A DNA stretch of 64,000 bases, from positions 1,240,001-1,304,000 of the forward strand of contig NC_089550.1 of the NCBI RefSeq assembly GCF_040115645.1, read 5' to 3'. Positions within the stretch are counted from its first letter, which is position 1. Every line of letters begins with the position of its first letter. This document shows, piece by piece, positions 1 through 12,190 of this stretch. This DNA is from Euwallacea fornicatus (Eukaryota > Arthropoda > Insecta > Coleoptera > Curculionidae). The position numbers were made by a program, and so were the translations under genes. Below the pieces are notes generated by a model. The model saw only the letters and a program-made list of their open reading frames with translations. It did no database searches and was not told the origin of the DNA.

Positions 1-371
1 GTTCCTCAAACAAATTGTAGAAATCAATTCAGGGTCGAAAATCCCTTGGCAACACTTTTAAACCGGCGTTAACTAACATGGAAACAGCTTCGATTTCCGC
101 ACAAGTGTGACTATTTGCCGACACCCGCCGTTGAAGTTCGGTCGATTTTTTGCCTTGGCTAGGTAGCTGAACTAGCCTGAACTAGCTTGGAACGGAGATT
201 TTAGATGAATTTACCGTACCCGAAAGCCCCCCTATTGGCAATTTTTAGCCGAGAAATGCAATGAGTGAGAGATTTATTCCCAATTTTAACAACAAAAATG
301 ACATAGAAGGAAAATAGAAATAACGATAGAGCCATTAACAATTAGAAAATGGCAATATAAACTGCTATGAC
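1..371. other. Left-edge non-coding DNA
   Basis: No exon, RNA gene or repeat structure could be supported here. A short phrase like 'gaactagc' recurs near 170-190, but it is too short to call a repeat. Confidence 0.5.
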
Positions 372-1060
372 CTAATGCATTAGATGTTCGCACTGTGCCC
401 CGTTGACTTCCCGACAGCGGGCAAGCCCCAATCCGAATCTCTCCAGAACGTTCCTCGTCGTTTGAGGAGGTACTGGCCGAGCTTCTTGAGTAATTATATT
501 TTTTGACCTTTTTCTATTGTCGGGCTCATTTAAACGCACCCCGTGCCTCGGATGACCCCGCGAGAAAAGTCCACTGGGGCGAGGTCGGGCGATCTGGCAG
601 GCCCCCCTAGTTGTCATATTGCGCCGACATGTCAATAGCTGTCGAATTGAGATATGGGCAAAAAGCGGAATAAAAGAATCGCTCGATTGTTTTGTCCAAC
701 CAGTCCGCTATACTTATTTGCGCCGATGCTTCTGGGACGACCTGTATACGTATACGTGGTAACTTCGTCCTCTTTGTTTTTCGTCGAGAGGCTGATTCGG
801 TCATATACAGGCTCCTTCGATTTCTTGCGTCGATTAGGATGATCGAGCCGAACTAACGAGTGAGAATTAAGGTGGGAAATTGCCAAAAAGGAGCAGCTGC
901 CGTTCAACCCACCTGGCACCCCTACGACACACATTGGGGTGACAAATCCGTCCACGCCCACTTGATTCTTTACGCCGTGACTTTTCAAGCCGCGTCGGAT
1001 TTATCTAAAGCCCTTGCCAGATACCGAAATCGCAACCGGTCATTAGAATAACAACCATAA
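372..1060 (-). pseudogene. Decayed mariner/IS630-like transposase remnant
   Basis: Read on the minus strand in two or three frames, this stretch keeps the shape of the C-terminal half of the insect transposases that carry a DDE domain after a DUF4817-type region. Around 600-700 there is a piece resembling the 'WLD.T' helix. At about 560-600 there is a broken 'RPRPSGLFSRG' in place of the usual 'RSPDLTP.DFFLWG'. Near 375-400 there is 'CREVNGAQCEHL', which matches the conserved closing 'C...NG.H.EHL' of this family. Frameshifts and stops interrupt it, so it is dead. The family call is from remembered motif shape, not a search. Confidence 0.5.
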
Positions 1061-1132
1061 TTTGACGACAAATGTTTTGTATGCCCGAGGATTAGTTCGA
1101 GAGCGTTTATTTGCACATGGTCGTGAACCCTT

Positions 1133-1168
1133 AGGGAAAACACAAAACGATTTGGTTTTGTTTTCCCT
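1133..1168. repeat. Hairpin beside an 'ACAGGGTCT' repeat end
   Basis: A 16-base arm at 1133-1148 pairs with 1155-1168 apart from a two-base gap, around a six-base loop. It is followed at about 1172-1184 by 'ACCCTGTATAT', the same terminal phrase found on the foldback elements at 43-45 kb. It probably marks the end of a mobile element between the two transposase fragments. Confidence 0.45.
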
Positions 1169-1412
1169 GAGAGACCCTGTATATAAAGTCGTGTTTTATC
1201 CAGGGTTGATATATCGTCGAGGATGATTCAGTTGGAGAAACGCGTCCATTGGGCAGAAATCCGTGAGAGGGAAAGAGGCAGAGGGACATACACGGTGAGA
1301 TTCTTTTACGTCATCTACTCAACATCCGGGAAAACTTCACATAAAAGATTAACTGAGACACAACCCCCTTAGTCGCGGCTTTGTCCTGCCCACGTTGAGA
1401 TCGGTACCGGCC

Positions 1413-1730
1413 TTATGCGGGAGCGAGGTCGGGCGACGGCCCAGGGAGGCGAACCTTCCTGGTCCTAGTTTTTCTTGGGGGTAGAGGATGACGATTAAAA
1501 ATTTCGTCCAGGGCACCACACTCGCCAAGGCCCGCCCTGCTTTCGATCACAATACAATTGATTCTATGTCGATTCGTGATATCTGTTCTAAACGAACCGG
1601 ACTCGCTTTGACGTTTCTTCCCAGATCTGCGCGATTGAGCATTCATCACATTGTCGCATGTCTTTCCCTTGCACTCGAGCCCGAGAAAACTGATCTGTGA
1701 TATTCTCCAGTCTCCTCCAAGCCTTCTCAC
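1413..1730 (-). pseudogene. Second transposase fragment, minus strand
   Basis: The minus-strand frame ends with 'DEIFNRHPLPP' and then 'RLPGPSPDLAPA'. These resemble the 'LDE.FP.RWIG' and 'PARSPDLTP' blocks of the same mariner-like family as the fragment at 372-1060. Because both copies contain the SPDLAP region, they are two separate insertions (or a duplication), not one element. The open frame is 105 codons, but nothing upstream supports a working gene. Confidence 0.35.
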
Positions 1731-2701
1731 TTGCCTTTGAGAAATTTTTCTGATCTTAATTTAATTTCTCTTTACTTCCCATTCGAAATTTTTGATTGTC
1801 CATCTTTCGATCGGAATTAGTGGGAGCCTTCATTCGTCAAATTTGACCTTTCTGCAATACTGGGTCCTCATCGTTGTTCTGGCCCAATCACTGGTAAAAT
1901 GCAGCGGTAATTGCACCAGTGCAATTATCGCAATAATTTCCCTGGTCGCCTCAGCAATGTTTGAATAAACTGAAATATTTCCATCTTGCGGCCGTGTTCT
2001 CCCAACATGTGACTAATGATATTCTGTTCTTAAACGCGATAGGTGCATCAAAACTAAATCGATAACTTTCGCCAACTCTAAATTAACTGCAGCTTCGCGT
2101 CCTACTTTACATTCATGCAAACTTCCCGATAAATTACCAATAATTATCGCTGCTTATGTAATATTACCTTTAAGAATTTCAGTCATCTCCTTGGTTCCTT
2201 ATTGGTACGAGTGCATCAACTGATTGCATCAAATGGTTGCACTGATTCGGCAGGTAACTTACACTTGATATATGTTTTCTACACTTACTACATTGCACGA
2301 GATATTTTTTGATATTTTCTTACTGGCTAAAAGTCAATAACATGCCTCAACTTAGTCTTCTTGATAGAGGAAAGACCAAATTTTTCCTGTTCAGAGCTCC
2401 TTCAGCATGACCGTTTACGAGTTTTTTGAGAAACTTAAGCAAAAATTGTTCGAAAAAATAACTCAAAAGGTCAAAATTGAATCCCATGTCCATAGGTCAT
2501 TTTATTAGTCTTTAGATTCCTCAACTTTTCAAAAATTTAACCCAATCTTCGTCTCGTTTCATATCTCAGATCCTCGGTGTCGCATCTCTCTCTTTGCAGC
2601 CTATTTTCAAAACCCACATTTTCCAAAATTTAGCTATCGACTGACTAAATCATCTCTCTGTCCGTTCTGTGTCACTTGCCGAGACACCTCTCTCCATCCT
2701 T

Positions 2702-2731
2702 CCCCCCCCCCTCAACCTCCCCCCCCCCCTT
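2702..2731. repeat. Poly-C low-complexity tract
   Basis: Two runs of about ten C residues are separated by 'TCAACCT'. A similar C run lies at about 55191-55202. Such tracts are prone to length errors in assembly. Confidence 0.9.
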
Positions 2732-2814
2732 TCCTTTCCCCAAACAAATCTCATTCTGTAGATTAAACTCAGTTTACCCGGTAATTACAACGGAAAAGCG
2801 GTAATTTAATTAGT

Positions 2815-3010
2815 GGTAAACGATACGGTCCTCTGCTCTCTGTAGGCGATTTTTCAGGGTCCGCAAATTACAAGAGCGCTCCAAATTGGGACGTCGTAAA
2901 AACGGGGCAGCGACGGCAGCAGTGTCGCAATTTGCCAGCGCCACGCCCAGCTACACGGGGCCCCCGGCAGGGTCGTTAACGGACGGGTCCTGCTAAGAGT
3001 TGCTTTGAGT
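2815..3010. promoter_or_regulatory. GC-richer island, candidate enhancer
   Basis: About 200 bases stand out from AT-rich surroundings, with many CpGs and no sustained open frame. A TAATTAG homeodomain-type core sits at the left edge, about 2805-2812. It lies about 3.4 kb beyond the unpg stop codon. Enhancer function is inference from composition only; a degraded transposon would look similar. Confidence 0.22.
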
Positions 3011-4744
3011 CAGCAACTTCAGTAGCGGTACATATTTTCATTTTTCCAATTTCCACTAATGGCTATAAGCTCCATTTGGAATACAGCTGCCGTCTGATCT
3101 CAATGCAAACCAATCATTTTAATGTTGAGATTTAGAGATGAAGTATTAAGGGTAGCCCGATAGTCAGAGAGATTGTTCTCCTTGCGTGGTGTTCGCCACG
3201 TCTCTGAAGAATATGGAGTATTTGCCGAAATAAAAGACTTGAACCTGACTAAGCACTTTGGTCCTTTGAAATCGAGTCAACCCTCAGAGACCACAACTAT
3301 TATCATAAAGCTACACGAGCAGCGCTGAGGGTCTTGTGGCTTCTCGATTTATTGTGTTGACCGTTTAGAGACTGTTTAGCTCTTTTATTGTGTAAAGAGT
3401 ATTTTTATTTTTTATATTCCTTCCTATTGATATTCCTTAGTATTTTCATCATAACTATAGTCTTGTCCTTACTTCTCGTGAGATATTCAGTAGCGTTTTA
3501 TCTTGCTGTGTTGCTATTTTTTGTAGACTTCTAGCATTATTCCTTTCTTTGCCGACTCTACACAGCCAAACTAAGTACGTTTTAGTGTATCTGTAATTTC
3601 GTAAAGCCATCACGATCAGCGTTGCATTTTTCCTATTCTTTTGAGGTATGTTCCAAACATACCGTGTCCAGTTAGTTCTCGGAAAGTTCCATATATCCCG
3701 TCCTACATTTTTATGATCTAACTAACCTGAACTAACCTTTTTAACATTTTTAATGAGTGATCCTTTCCGCATTACTACCATTTTGATAGCTATTCTTTCT
3801 TCTCTTGCCGTGTGCTTGTTTTTAGTCATTTATCTGGAGTAATATTTATTAAAGTAATAAATCTACTGGGGGAAGTCCCGAGCGATATACTTCACGGTTT
3901 TGGACGATGAGGTTTTATATTCTAGAATTCCCATTGCGGCAAGACTCCTATCAACCCTTTCCAGCTGTTCTTTGTGTGATTTAACTTTCAAAGGCAAAAA
4001 TCCACATCGGTGCTACGTATGTGTAGCAACTACGATTTCGTTTCCAGCTTCTCTTTGAGGCTTTTGGTCCGCTCATCTTGGTCGTTATTCTAGAAAGAGG
4101 GAGGGGGGATGAATGATCTTATGTGCCTTCTCAGCAACTTTTGGAACATGTGATTTCAAGGAGAAGTCCTTCGTTGTGTGCCCATCGAGATGTTTTGCCT
4201 TTTGCCTGGATAGTGCCCCTGCTTTAATGCTGTTAGTTTTAAAATTAAGCATAGCTCTCTCAAACTGAGCGGTCGAAATAAAGTATAAACACACCACTGA
4301 CTTTCAGCAAATGTTAAAAATCAGCATGTTTCACTTTCAAACCTGAAATTTTTCCAGATGCAGTGGCGTGCTAAGGATTGTTTGAGCCAAAAATTAAGAA
4401 TTATGACAATAGGATAATTAATTTCATTACTCGTAGCGACGCCCCTGATTGTTAGCGATTGAATGGATTGGTTTGTCGCTGAGAAGCTGATATGAAAAAT
4501 TATGAGATAAACGAAAATAGTTGCGTTAATTCTTTGGCAGAGCATAAGAGTTGCGCCTCATTATCTGCACTTCAGGAATAAAAATATTCCAATTAGCATA
4601 CCTTGTACACTTCTTAATTCACATCAAAAACGTGCAGAATAACATCCAAACTCGAAACTCAACTATTTCTTCTCGACCATTTTGTAAAACGTTCCTTTTG
4701 TCATTCGCATAAAACAACACCCTGTATGCTAAAAGACACTATAA

Positions 4745-5040
4745 GTGCGGTCGCATTTCGTCAAAATAAGTTTCCGGCGTAAACACAGCAAGTTCGGGAT
4801 ACAATAGGCCCATTAGTCCGGCAATAACGTTGGCAAATTGTCCGGTGGGAGGTCCCACCATCCATCATCCGTTTTGTCCCACGGCCGGGTCCGATCTATT
4901 TCCATTATTTTGGGTCTCGTGCTACCCCACGGGGGTCCACAATATAAGCCTCTAACAGCAGTTTTTTCAGATTATTTTTATTGGTTTTATGCGGTTCCGA
5001 CTTACGTGTACGGTTTCCCAAAGGGGAGTTAAATTGATAT
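4745..5040. promoter_or_regulatory. GC-richer island, candidate enhancer
   Basis: This is a CpG-containing block with 'CCCATTAGTCCGG' and 'GGGAGGTCCCACC' (a partly palindromic phrase near 4845). It contains only a 64-codon open frame with no family resemblance. It is bounded on the left by the isolated 'ACACCCTGTAT' at 4717, so it might instead be part of a mobile element. Confidence 0.2.
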
Positions 5041-6377
5041 CGGGCCATTCATAGGAGAGATCAGATCGAATTAAATTCAAATTCTCCAAAAAGTGACACA
5101 CGCAACGTTAAAAATATAGCAGGAACTATGTATTGTTAAAATTTAACTGGGTGATACCTGCCAGGTGGTAATCTAAATTGTTTAAGATTCTTTATGGGAA
5201 ACTTTCCCTTCCACGCTGCCAATTCGAGATTGCGTTAAATATTTTTGAAGATAATTAACTCTTTGAAGAAATAAAATCAAATTGCAGGGCACCATTAAAC
5301 CTGCGGTGGTTGCCGGTACTACTGCAGCATGTAGATCTCGGTTTGTAGTGTGGCGCCATCCAGCGGGAAGACACCAGATCGAGGGATTTGAAACGATTTT
5401 TTTGTACTTTAATAAGTTTATTAACAAACATTTATTGCTATCATATTTCATTATAGTACATTTTACAAACGTCTTCACTTAAATGTGATTAACCTCGGAA
5501 AACATTTCTTATTATAATGACCGCAAACAATCAATAAGATCTTATACCGACTATAATGACTATTGCACAAAACATCCTATTTACAAAACATAAAATATTT
5601 AGTGTTTATTCTATTAATAAAAAAATTATAAACCCGGGGGACAGTCATTTCAACATAATCTATTTTACATTACAAGTCAAGGGCGGAGCAAGCAAATGGC
5701 TTCAAGGTTTGATTATACATATAATATCAGTTTTCTTCGGTTTTCCATATCTTCAACACCTCTGTGTTATTGACTCTACGTTTTTGAACCTAGAGTGAGA
5801 TTTATATTGCTCTAGAAATGATAAAATTCCGCAAAAAATCAAAGTTTGCGTCCGTTGGAAGCTAAGCGTCGATATCATAAAAACTAACGGTTCGATTGGG
5901 TTGAAATTGAAAAATATTTCGACATTTTCGGCTATTGATGTTATCTTAGAGCTCTGGCCTTCATGGAGGTTAATCATTCATATCGCGAAAACTGATTCGT
6001 TATCAAAACAGAATCAGTTGAGTTATTCGTGAAAAGTAGCTCGTATTGCGACCTTTATTGAAAACATATTTTAAACAAGAGATATACCAAACCAAAGACC
6101 AAAACAATTTAGATCTACATCCTTCACGGAGGTTTTAAATCTAAACACTGCTATCTGAACCACAGATAATCCAATTTGAGTCATGGTTTCGTCCCTCACG
6201 GAGCATACTTAACGTTACCTTCTAGAGACCATACAAATTTCACCACCGGTAAAAATAGTTTTTTCACCAACATTTTATTCACATCAGCTCACCCTCAAGT
6301 CTCAAAATCACTGAATTTTTTCAACCCCCCTGAAAATGTACATTTTGAACATATTTACACTCGCTCTCTTCGAGCAC

Positions 6378-9300
6378 TTAATGAGGTGGTGATTGGTGAT
6401 GGGGATGGGGATGGAACCCGTGCAAGTCTAGACCTACCCTTAAGGCGGCGTGGCTAGCCAGAACCCGCCCGGCCAAATCACCAAGTGCCCTTTCCAGCTG
6501 TTGGTGCTGGCTTCGCACCGCGAACCTATTCACGTGCACTGGAATAGGAACCACTAGCTTGCTCTTTTGTTGAGAACCTTTGTTGTTTTGGTGGGGACCG
6601 GTACCCAGCCCTGCTTTGACTCGTTTCCATTTGGCTCGTCGATTTTGGAACCAGATTTTCACCTGAAGCAAACAAGTGTTACGTAACACGGACGAGCAGG
6701 TTAGTTCTGGGATTTATACCTGAACTTCACTAAGTCTTAGAGCGGAAGCTATTTGGCTGCGTTCGGTCAAAGATAGGTACTTTTTCGCGTGAAACTCCCG
6801 CTCTAGCTCTAGAAGTTGTTCGCTGGTGAAAGCGGTTCTTCTTCGTCTGGCCTTTGCCGAAGTGGAGCCGTCGGGCTGGCCACCGTCCGAGTTTTGAGTG
6901 TCCTCTGCGTCTTCGTCTTCCAAATCTGAACCTGCAACAATGACTAATTTGCATTTCGTCCCTGAAGTATCGAAGACAATAAAATTGTATTTCGAAAGTG
7001 CATATTTGGTGTGAACACACCATTGATCTCTTGATCATAATATTTCAAGGGCACAAATTAATTCTCGGGTTGTAATTTTTATCCTGCAATAACTGTTTTC
7101 ATATATACAAACAGAGACCAAAGAGCTGAATAAATATTTAATCGAATTAGAGCCGAACAAACGCAATAATCAAATTACAAGGATCTCAATTACGGCCTTA
7201 ACGATGGGAGTGAACAGCGGTCATAAAGAATATAAATCGATTTACTCGAAAAACATTTAATAGGGACTTCAGTAACTAATGAATCGTAACTAAATTACCG
7301 CAACGCTCCTTAGGGGGTTGGCTCCATGTTTATATTATTGGAATTTCACCATGAGCTGTCATCAACTCCCCCTAATATGTCTTATATAAGGACTTTTTAG
7401 TCCTCATACAGGACATATTAGTTTTTGAACGCCACTGCTCTTCAGAAATAACACAATTTTCAAGTAAATGAAAGAAACACTAACAACAAAGAATTCAGTT
7501 TCGTATGGCGAGGAGTTGTCAAAACGTTAAGGAGAACGAATTAGGTACTCCGCTGACGCTAAATGGCAGCCCTGGTACGGGGAAGTTACCGTCGTACCGA
7601 GAATGTATTAATAAAATCAATTTTTATCATACTGAAATTAGAGAAAGATCCGAAAGTTATGAGCGACCAAGTACCACCGACACTGGTTTTTGTAAATATT
7701 GAACAATGATGTAATCCAGGAGCGTACCTAAGCGTACAGGCTAGAAAATGTGTGAGAGGTCCAAAAACAAAATATGCCACGTGTTTTCGTAAAAATTTGA
7801 TTTCCAATGGCGTACCGTGTATTGGGAGCAGAGCTCTCCATAATTTGTAAAACATACTTTTGAAGCAAATAAAAACAGGGGCGTGTCGAATTTTAAGTGG
7901 GAGGCTGCAACTCAAAAAAATCAAATGAAGAAAGTATAGAAATTTGGAAAATTGCTAGATTTTAAAAGGCTGCGATACGCCAATGCTTCCGGGAATACTG
8001 ATTTTGAAAACAATATCTATGATTTGGTTAATGATCTGCAAATATAGTAAACGCATAAGTGCTCTGAAAGCAATTTTAAATTGAGAATCGATAATAAAAA
8101 ATTTCTGGACGCAGAAACGCTGTAATGCGTCATGATTTAATGCATGTTAAGTGCTCTAAAATCACTCTGTAATTTGGAAGACATTATTTTTAATCCAGCA
8201 AATACAGAGGCGCACGGGAAACAATTATTATTATTAATAATTCAATATTATTAGCAATAATCGGCATCACAAAATAAAATTGACACGTTTTGCATTTCGT
8301 GGCAGTAAAGGCGGCAGCGCACTGAACATAATTTTAAAGTAATAACCAGGACCACAAGAAGAACGAATAGGAGAAATAATGTTGCAGCATTGCTGGATCC
8401 TAAAACGTTGCAATACATCCATGACGTGCTGCATATGAGCATTGTAACGTCCGCAACACTTTGCATTGCGCCAAGTGACCACTGGCGGAAAGCACCTTTT
8501 CTTCTCTCATTTACTTACAACATAAAGACGGCCTAGCGCGACAACGCATTATTTTCCCTACTCGTTGAGTTAGTACCTACCCATTTATTCACTTGATTGT
8601 GTACCTGTTAAGTAGAACATGAATGTTCGTATGTTATTTGTCTTAATTAAAGAAACAAATCAAATTTGAAAAACCGCAAAACCAACACTCGATTTGATGA
8701 GAATACCAAGTCGCTTTGAAAAATTATTCCAGAGCTTCCGCTCTGGTGAGCGAAACAATATTACACTGGTTTCCGACCAGATAACAACCCAAACTTTTGA
8801 ATAATTTATTGTTCTGTCATTGAGGAACGTGGGAACCGAACAGATAAAATATTAGTATCGCAAATTTCATCATTGTCTCTCAACGCTTTGAAACAACTTC
8901 AAAGATGCTACTAAAATGTGATTCGTTTTAGTATTGGGTCAGCAACATAATCTATTATTGTAATGTATCTGTATTCGTGGGTGCTGATGGGTACGCCTTG
9001 CATAAACTGACACATAAAGCTGAAAGTTACGTGCAATTTGTATGTCTCTAACAGATCGTGAAGAGTTCGTCTACATGCGTAATTTAGATGCTCTGCAGGA
9101 AACAAAACACTGTTATTGTGACTATAAACATTACGTTTAGCACACCTCAGATTCACTTTCGTAAATGAGCTATATTTCAAGATTAATAATCCGAAGATTC
9201 TAGTTTTAGACTCGTACGAACAAACGATGTTCCTTAATTATTATATAAATAGTTCATTTCTCTAGACAGGTATCCTTCTTAATTTGTTGATCCATAACGT

Positions 9301-11965
9301 GTGAGTATGGTTCGGCCGATCGCAGAATGCAGAAAGATAGTTAGAACTAAGGGGTGATCGTTAAAAAAGCCTCAGATTGGGGGGTTACCCGTAAACGTAT
9401 GACGTTGATTAGGTTTGCTATTTACCAACAAACATTTGACAAATAGATAATAGGTGATGAATCCATCCAGGATACTCCTCTGATATTTCAAATCCTATTT
9501 GAGATTTTTTTAAATGATAATCCTGTACTTTGTCCGGGGTAATAAATTTCGTGCAAATCGGATCAAATAATAATACCTTCCGACAGACGACTTTAAAAAC
9601 TGTCAAAATGATCGGTATGTGCGTTAGCCTCAGCTATCATCCTGTACACCGGTCAGCAAGAATTTCCGAGCGGTGAGCAGAAAAAAAAACCTCTTCCCTT
9701 AAATGAATTCGGCGGTTTTTTCTCTTTCCAGAGATTTATGTATAATATGTAGTATGTAGAGTATGTAAAATAAACTACCCTCAACCTGCTCTTGTTCAAA
9801 ACATATTTCTACTTTTTTGCTTTTAGTTTTTCCCTCAAACTCCCTGGAGAGGAGTCTTGCCAAAGCTGCGAAAATTTGATATCTTTCCCAATTCCAACCA
9901 ATAAGAGGGAGTGTTAAACATCAGGTGATATTGCCTTAACTATCATTGACAGTTTAGTCAGTGAATGATTTATTATCAATTTTGCTGCCGTAAGTAACCT
10001 GTCACATTTCTCATCAATTACCTTCTAACCAATAACGAACAACAAACCAACATCTATCATTAGCATGGAAACAGCGGGACCAATAAACAGGTAGGTGACT
10101 CAGTTGGTAAACTCCACTTTAAGGTTCAATAATTGCGTAATTTTAAGTGATTCCTCTGTGTCAAAATGTGTCACATTTTGACATGAGTTTAATTGAGTTT
10201 ACCTAATCTTTTTTTAAATCCTTTCGAAATGTATAAAAATCAGTTTCCATTTCATTTGTTGGAGATTCAAATTGGTACATTTTTCCTCGTTCCATTCATG
10301 GTTAAGTATGGTTAAGACGTCCCAATTTGGGGTCACAAGTGCATATTATTCACTAACCAAAATCGGCTTAAGTATTTCTTTAGACTCTCAAATTTTAGCT
10401 AGAACATCAACGGGGTAAGTTCGGCTTTGAATGGTAATTCTTTGAGCTTTTGTGGACATATGAAATTCATTGGCGTATCTCATTGTTAAGCACCAAACTA
10501 TTTTGTTATTACGGTAGTTTTTATAATTCCCTTTAAAGGCATTTTTCGGCACGACTATGATATTTCTAAATATTGTCACACTTCGTGGTAACTTATCGGA
10601 GCTTTCTTAAGTCTATAAAATTTAGCAGCCCATTTCATTACCTCTTCTCATTAGATAATAAACACAAAGTAAGTGATTTTTTATCTACTAGGTACGCATA
10701 CCAGTCTTCCAAAAAGAAGGTTAACAAGACCTCTTCAAGTTATTTTTAAATTTATTCTTAAGTTCTAATAACACTTCATGTAGTATACGCTATCCGAAAC
10801 TTAATTAATTTCGAAATATTGTCGTTTGAAATATGACACTTTTTGCAAGTCGACAGTCACAACTGCCCAGCGAATTGAATTCTGGCAAAATATCTTCTAA
10901 ATTTATATTTTACTTTTTCAAGGCAAATCGGAATATAAATTCTAACATCTGTCAAATAATTGTCAAAAAAAAAACATATATCAAAACGGGAATTCTGATT
11001 TATCTTTAACAATTATGATAAGTATATATGTAAAAGCTACTTTGCCATAGTCCAAACCTAAACTGCTTAAGGCGCGACATAAATATGATAAGGCGGTATA
11101 TGACTTGATAGCCAAATTTTTACTAAGTTTCCTGAAAAGAACGCTCCCACGATAAAATTGAATTTTCAAAAACCCACCTTTTTTCACTAATTTTTCCATA
11201 TAGAAGTTTTTTGAATCTGGTCTGTCTGAGGAAGTACCAACAGACGCAAAGAAACCAATAATTAAATTAGGCAAAGACAGTGATTTGATGGTGCCCTGGC
11301 TGTTGATCTTTCTATCCCTCTACTTGATATTCAAATATGTATTTTGCCATCTTTTTAAATTATTTTTTATATTATTAATCTTTTTAATTTATTCCTACCA
11401 AATTAGCCCATATCTACTAATAATTTTGATCCCAATTGTCAATCAAGTTTCTTCGACATTTTCTATGCCAACATTGTTCGTCATTTCTATTCATTTTTAT
11501 TTAACTGACAACCTCAAATTGTTATTCAGAAACAATCGCATAAACATCAACTCACATACTCATCTCAACCACTCATACTCCACGTACCTACACTGAATGG
11601 GACATATTTTTGGGTAAACTAAATCAGGATGATCTGCGAGTGAACGCGTACGATTTTCTCTCACTCATGTATCGTCACTCACCATCTTTCCTACTCCTCC
11701 TAGATAAATCCTGCGCCAACTCCATATCCAAACTACTTTCTGAGTCCGAATCCCTGCTGTTGAACTCCCGAACATCCTGGTACTGAGCCGCGTTATTGTT
11801 CTGCGCAATTCGCCAAGGGAGTACCGCTACCCCCTCATGGTCACTCCTTCTCGGTCCACAATCACTCATAAGCGCCTCAATGGAAAAGGGTCTAGGCACA
11901 GGTCTGGCGGGCAAAGAGTCCTGTTGAGGCTGAGTAATCTCAGTTTGATCCTGGGAAAAGTTCAT
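6378..11965 (-). CDS. unpg: Unplugged/Gbx-type homeobox transcription factor
   Basis: This is a DNA-binding repressor or patterning factor of the nervous system and trachea; Gbx relatives help set the mid-hindbrain boundary. Coding exons on the minus strand are 11683-11965, 6720-6931 and 6378-6662. Phases join cleanly (1, then 0) with GTGAGT and GTATAA donors. The product is about 260 residues. Exon 1 carries an EH1-like Groucho-binding motif, RPFSIEALMSD, near residues 25-35. The homeodomain starts with RRRRTAFTSEQLLELEREF in exon 2 and is cut by the classic intron between positions 44 and 45. Exon 3 then gives VKIWFQNRRAKWKRVKA. Directly after it, PIPVHVNRFAVRSQHQQLE matches the Gbx2 tail and settles the subfamily. 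The start ATG at 11963-11965 is the first in the exon. Intron 1 is 4.75 kb. The protein is shorter than I recall fly Unpg to be. Confidence 0.93.
7700..8225. repeat. Diverged tandem repeat in unpg intron 1, about 165-bp unit
   Basis: The phrase 'CAAATA' followed by 'AGGGGCG', 'AAACGC' or 'AGAGGCGC' recurs at about 7866, 8037 and 8198. Each copy is preceded by matching text such as 'GCTCT...TAATTTG'. This gives roughly three old copies spaced 160-170 bp apart. No terminal inverted repeats were seen. Confidence 0.4.
10159..10183. repeat. Perfect 25-bp palindrome in unpg intron 1
   Basis: The arms 10159-10170 (TGTCAAAATGTG) and 10172-10183 are exact reverse complements around a single T. It may be a dimeric protein binding site or may be chance; no other structure surrounds it. 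Confidence 0.75.
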
Positions 11966-12182
11966 TTTTCGACTTTGCTGAGGTCACAAAGTCATCACGT
12001 CACTAATATACACTTATCGCACGACAAGCTCGAAAGCTCGAATGAAAATAATGAGACCCACAGCGACTTTGACTTTGTGATTAGGGGCAAATGGGCGCGG
12101 TTTTGTGTGGTCCGCCCAGGCTGCGCGATTGGAGGCTTTACAACCAATGGACGCTGCCCCAATCACTGTAACTGTGCGAGGG

Positions 12183-12190
12183 TATTTATA
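12183..12190 (-). promoter_or_regulatory. TATA box of the unpg promoter
   Basis: TATAAATA reads on the minus strand about 220 bp upstream of the unpg ATG, which would place the start of transcription near 12155-12160 and give a 5' leader of about 190 nt. Reverse-strand ATTGG and CCAATC motifs lie just downstream at about 12127-12148. Position and orientation fit; the start site itself is not visible from sequence. Confidence 0.5.

Larger units (their letters stand above)
1731..6377. other. Intergenic DNA downstream of unpg
   Basis: No exon could be supported. It is mostly AT-rich with two GC-richer islands (listed separately), a poly-C tract and an isolated 'ACACCCTGTAT' at 4717-4727 that looks like the loose end of a foldback element. 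Open frames here are short, lack coding bias and do not splice into anything recognisable. unpg polyadenylation must lie at the right side of this stretch. Confidence 0.5.

Noticed and set aside
8251..8482. Two overlapping minus-strand frames with a hydrophobic stretch in unpg intron 1
   Set aside because: Two frames are open at once, no family is recognised and no splice signals fit.
11285..11596. 103-codon hydrophobic frame
   Set aside because: It begins at TTG and follows a T-rich strand opposite the unpg intron; hydrophobicity is a by-product of T-rich codons.
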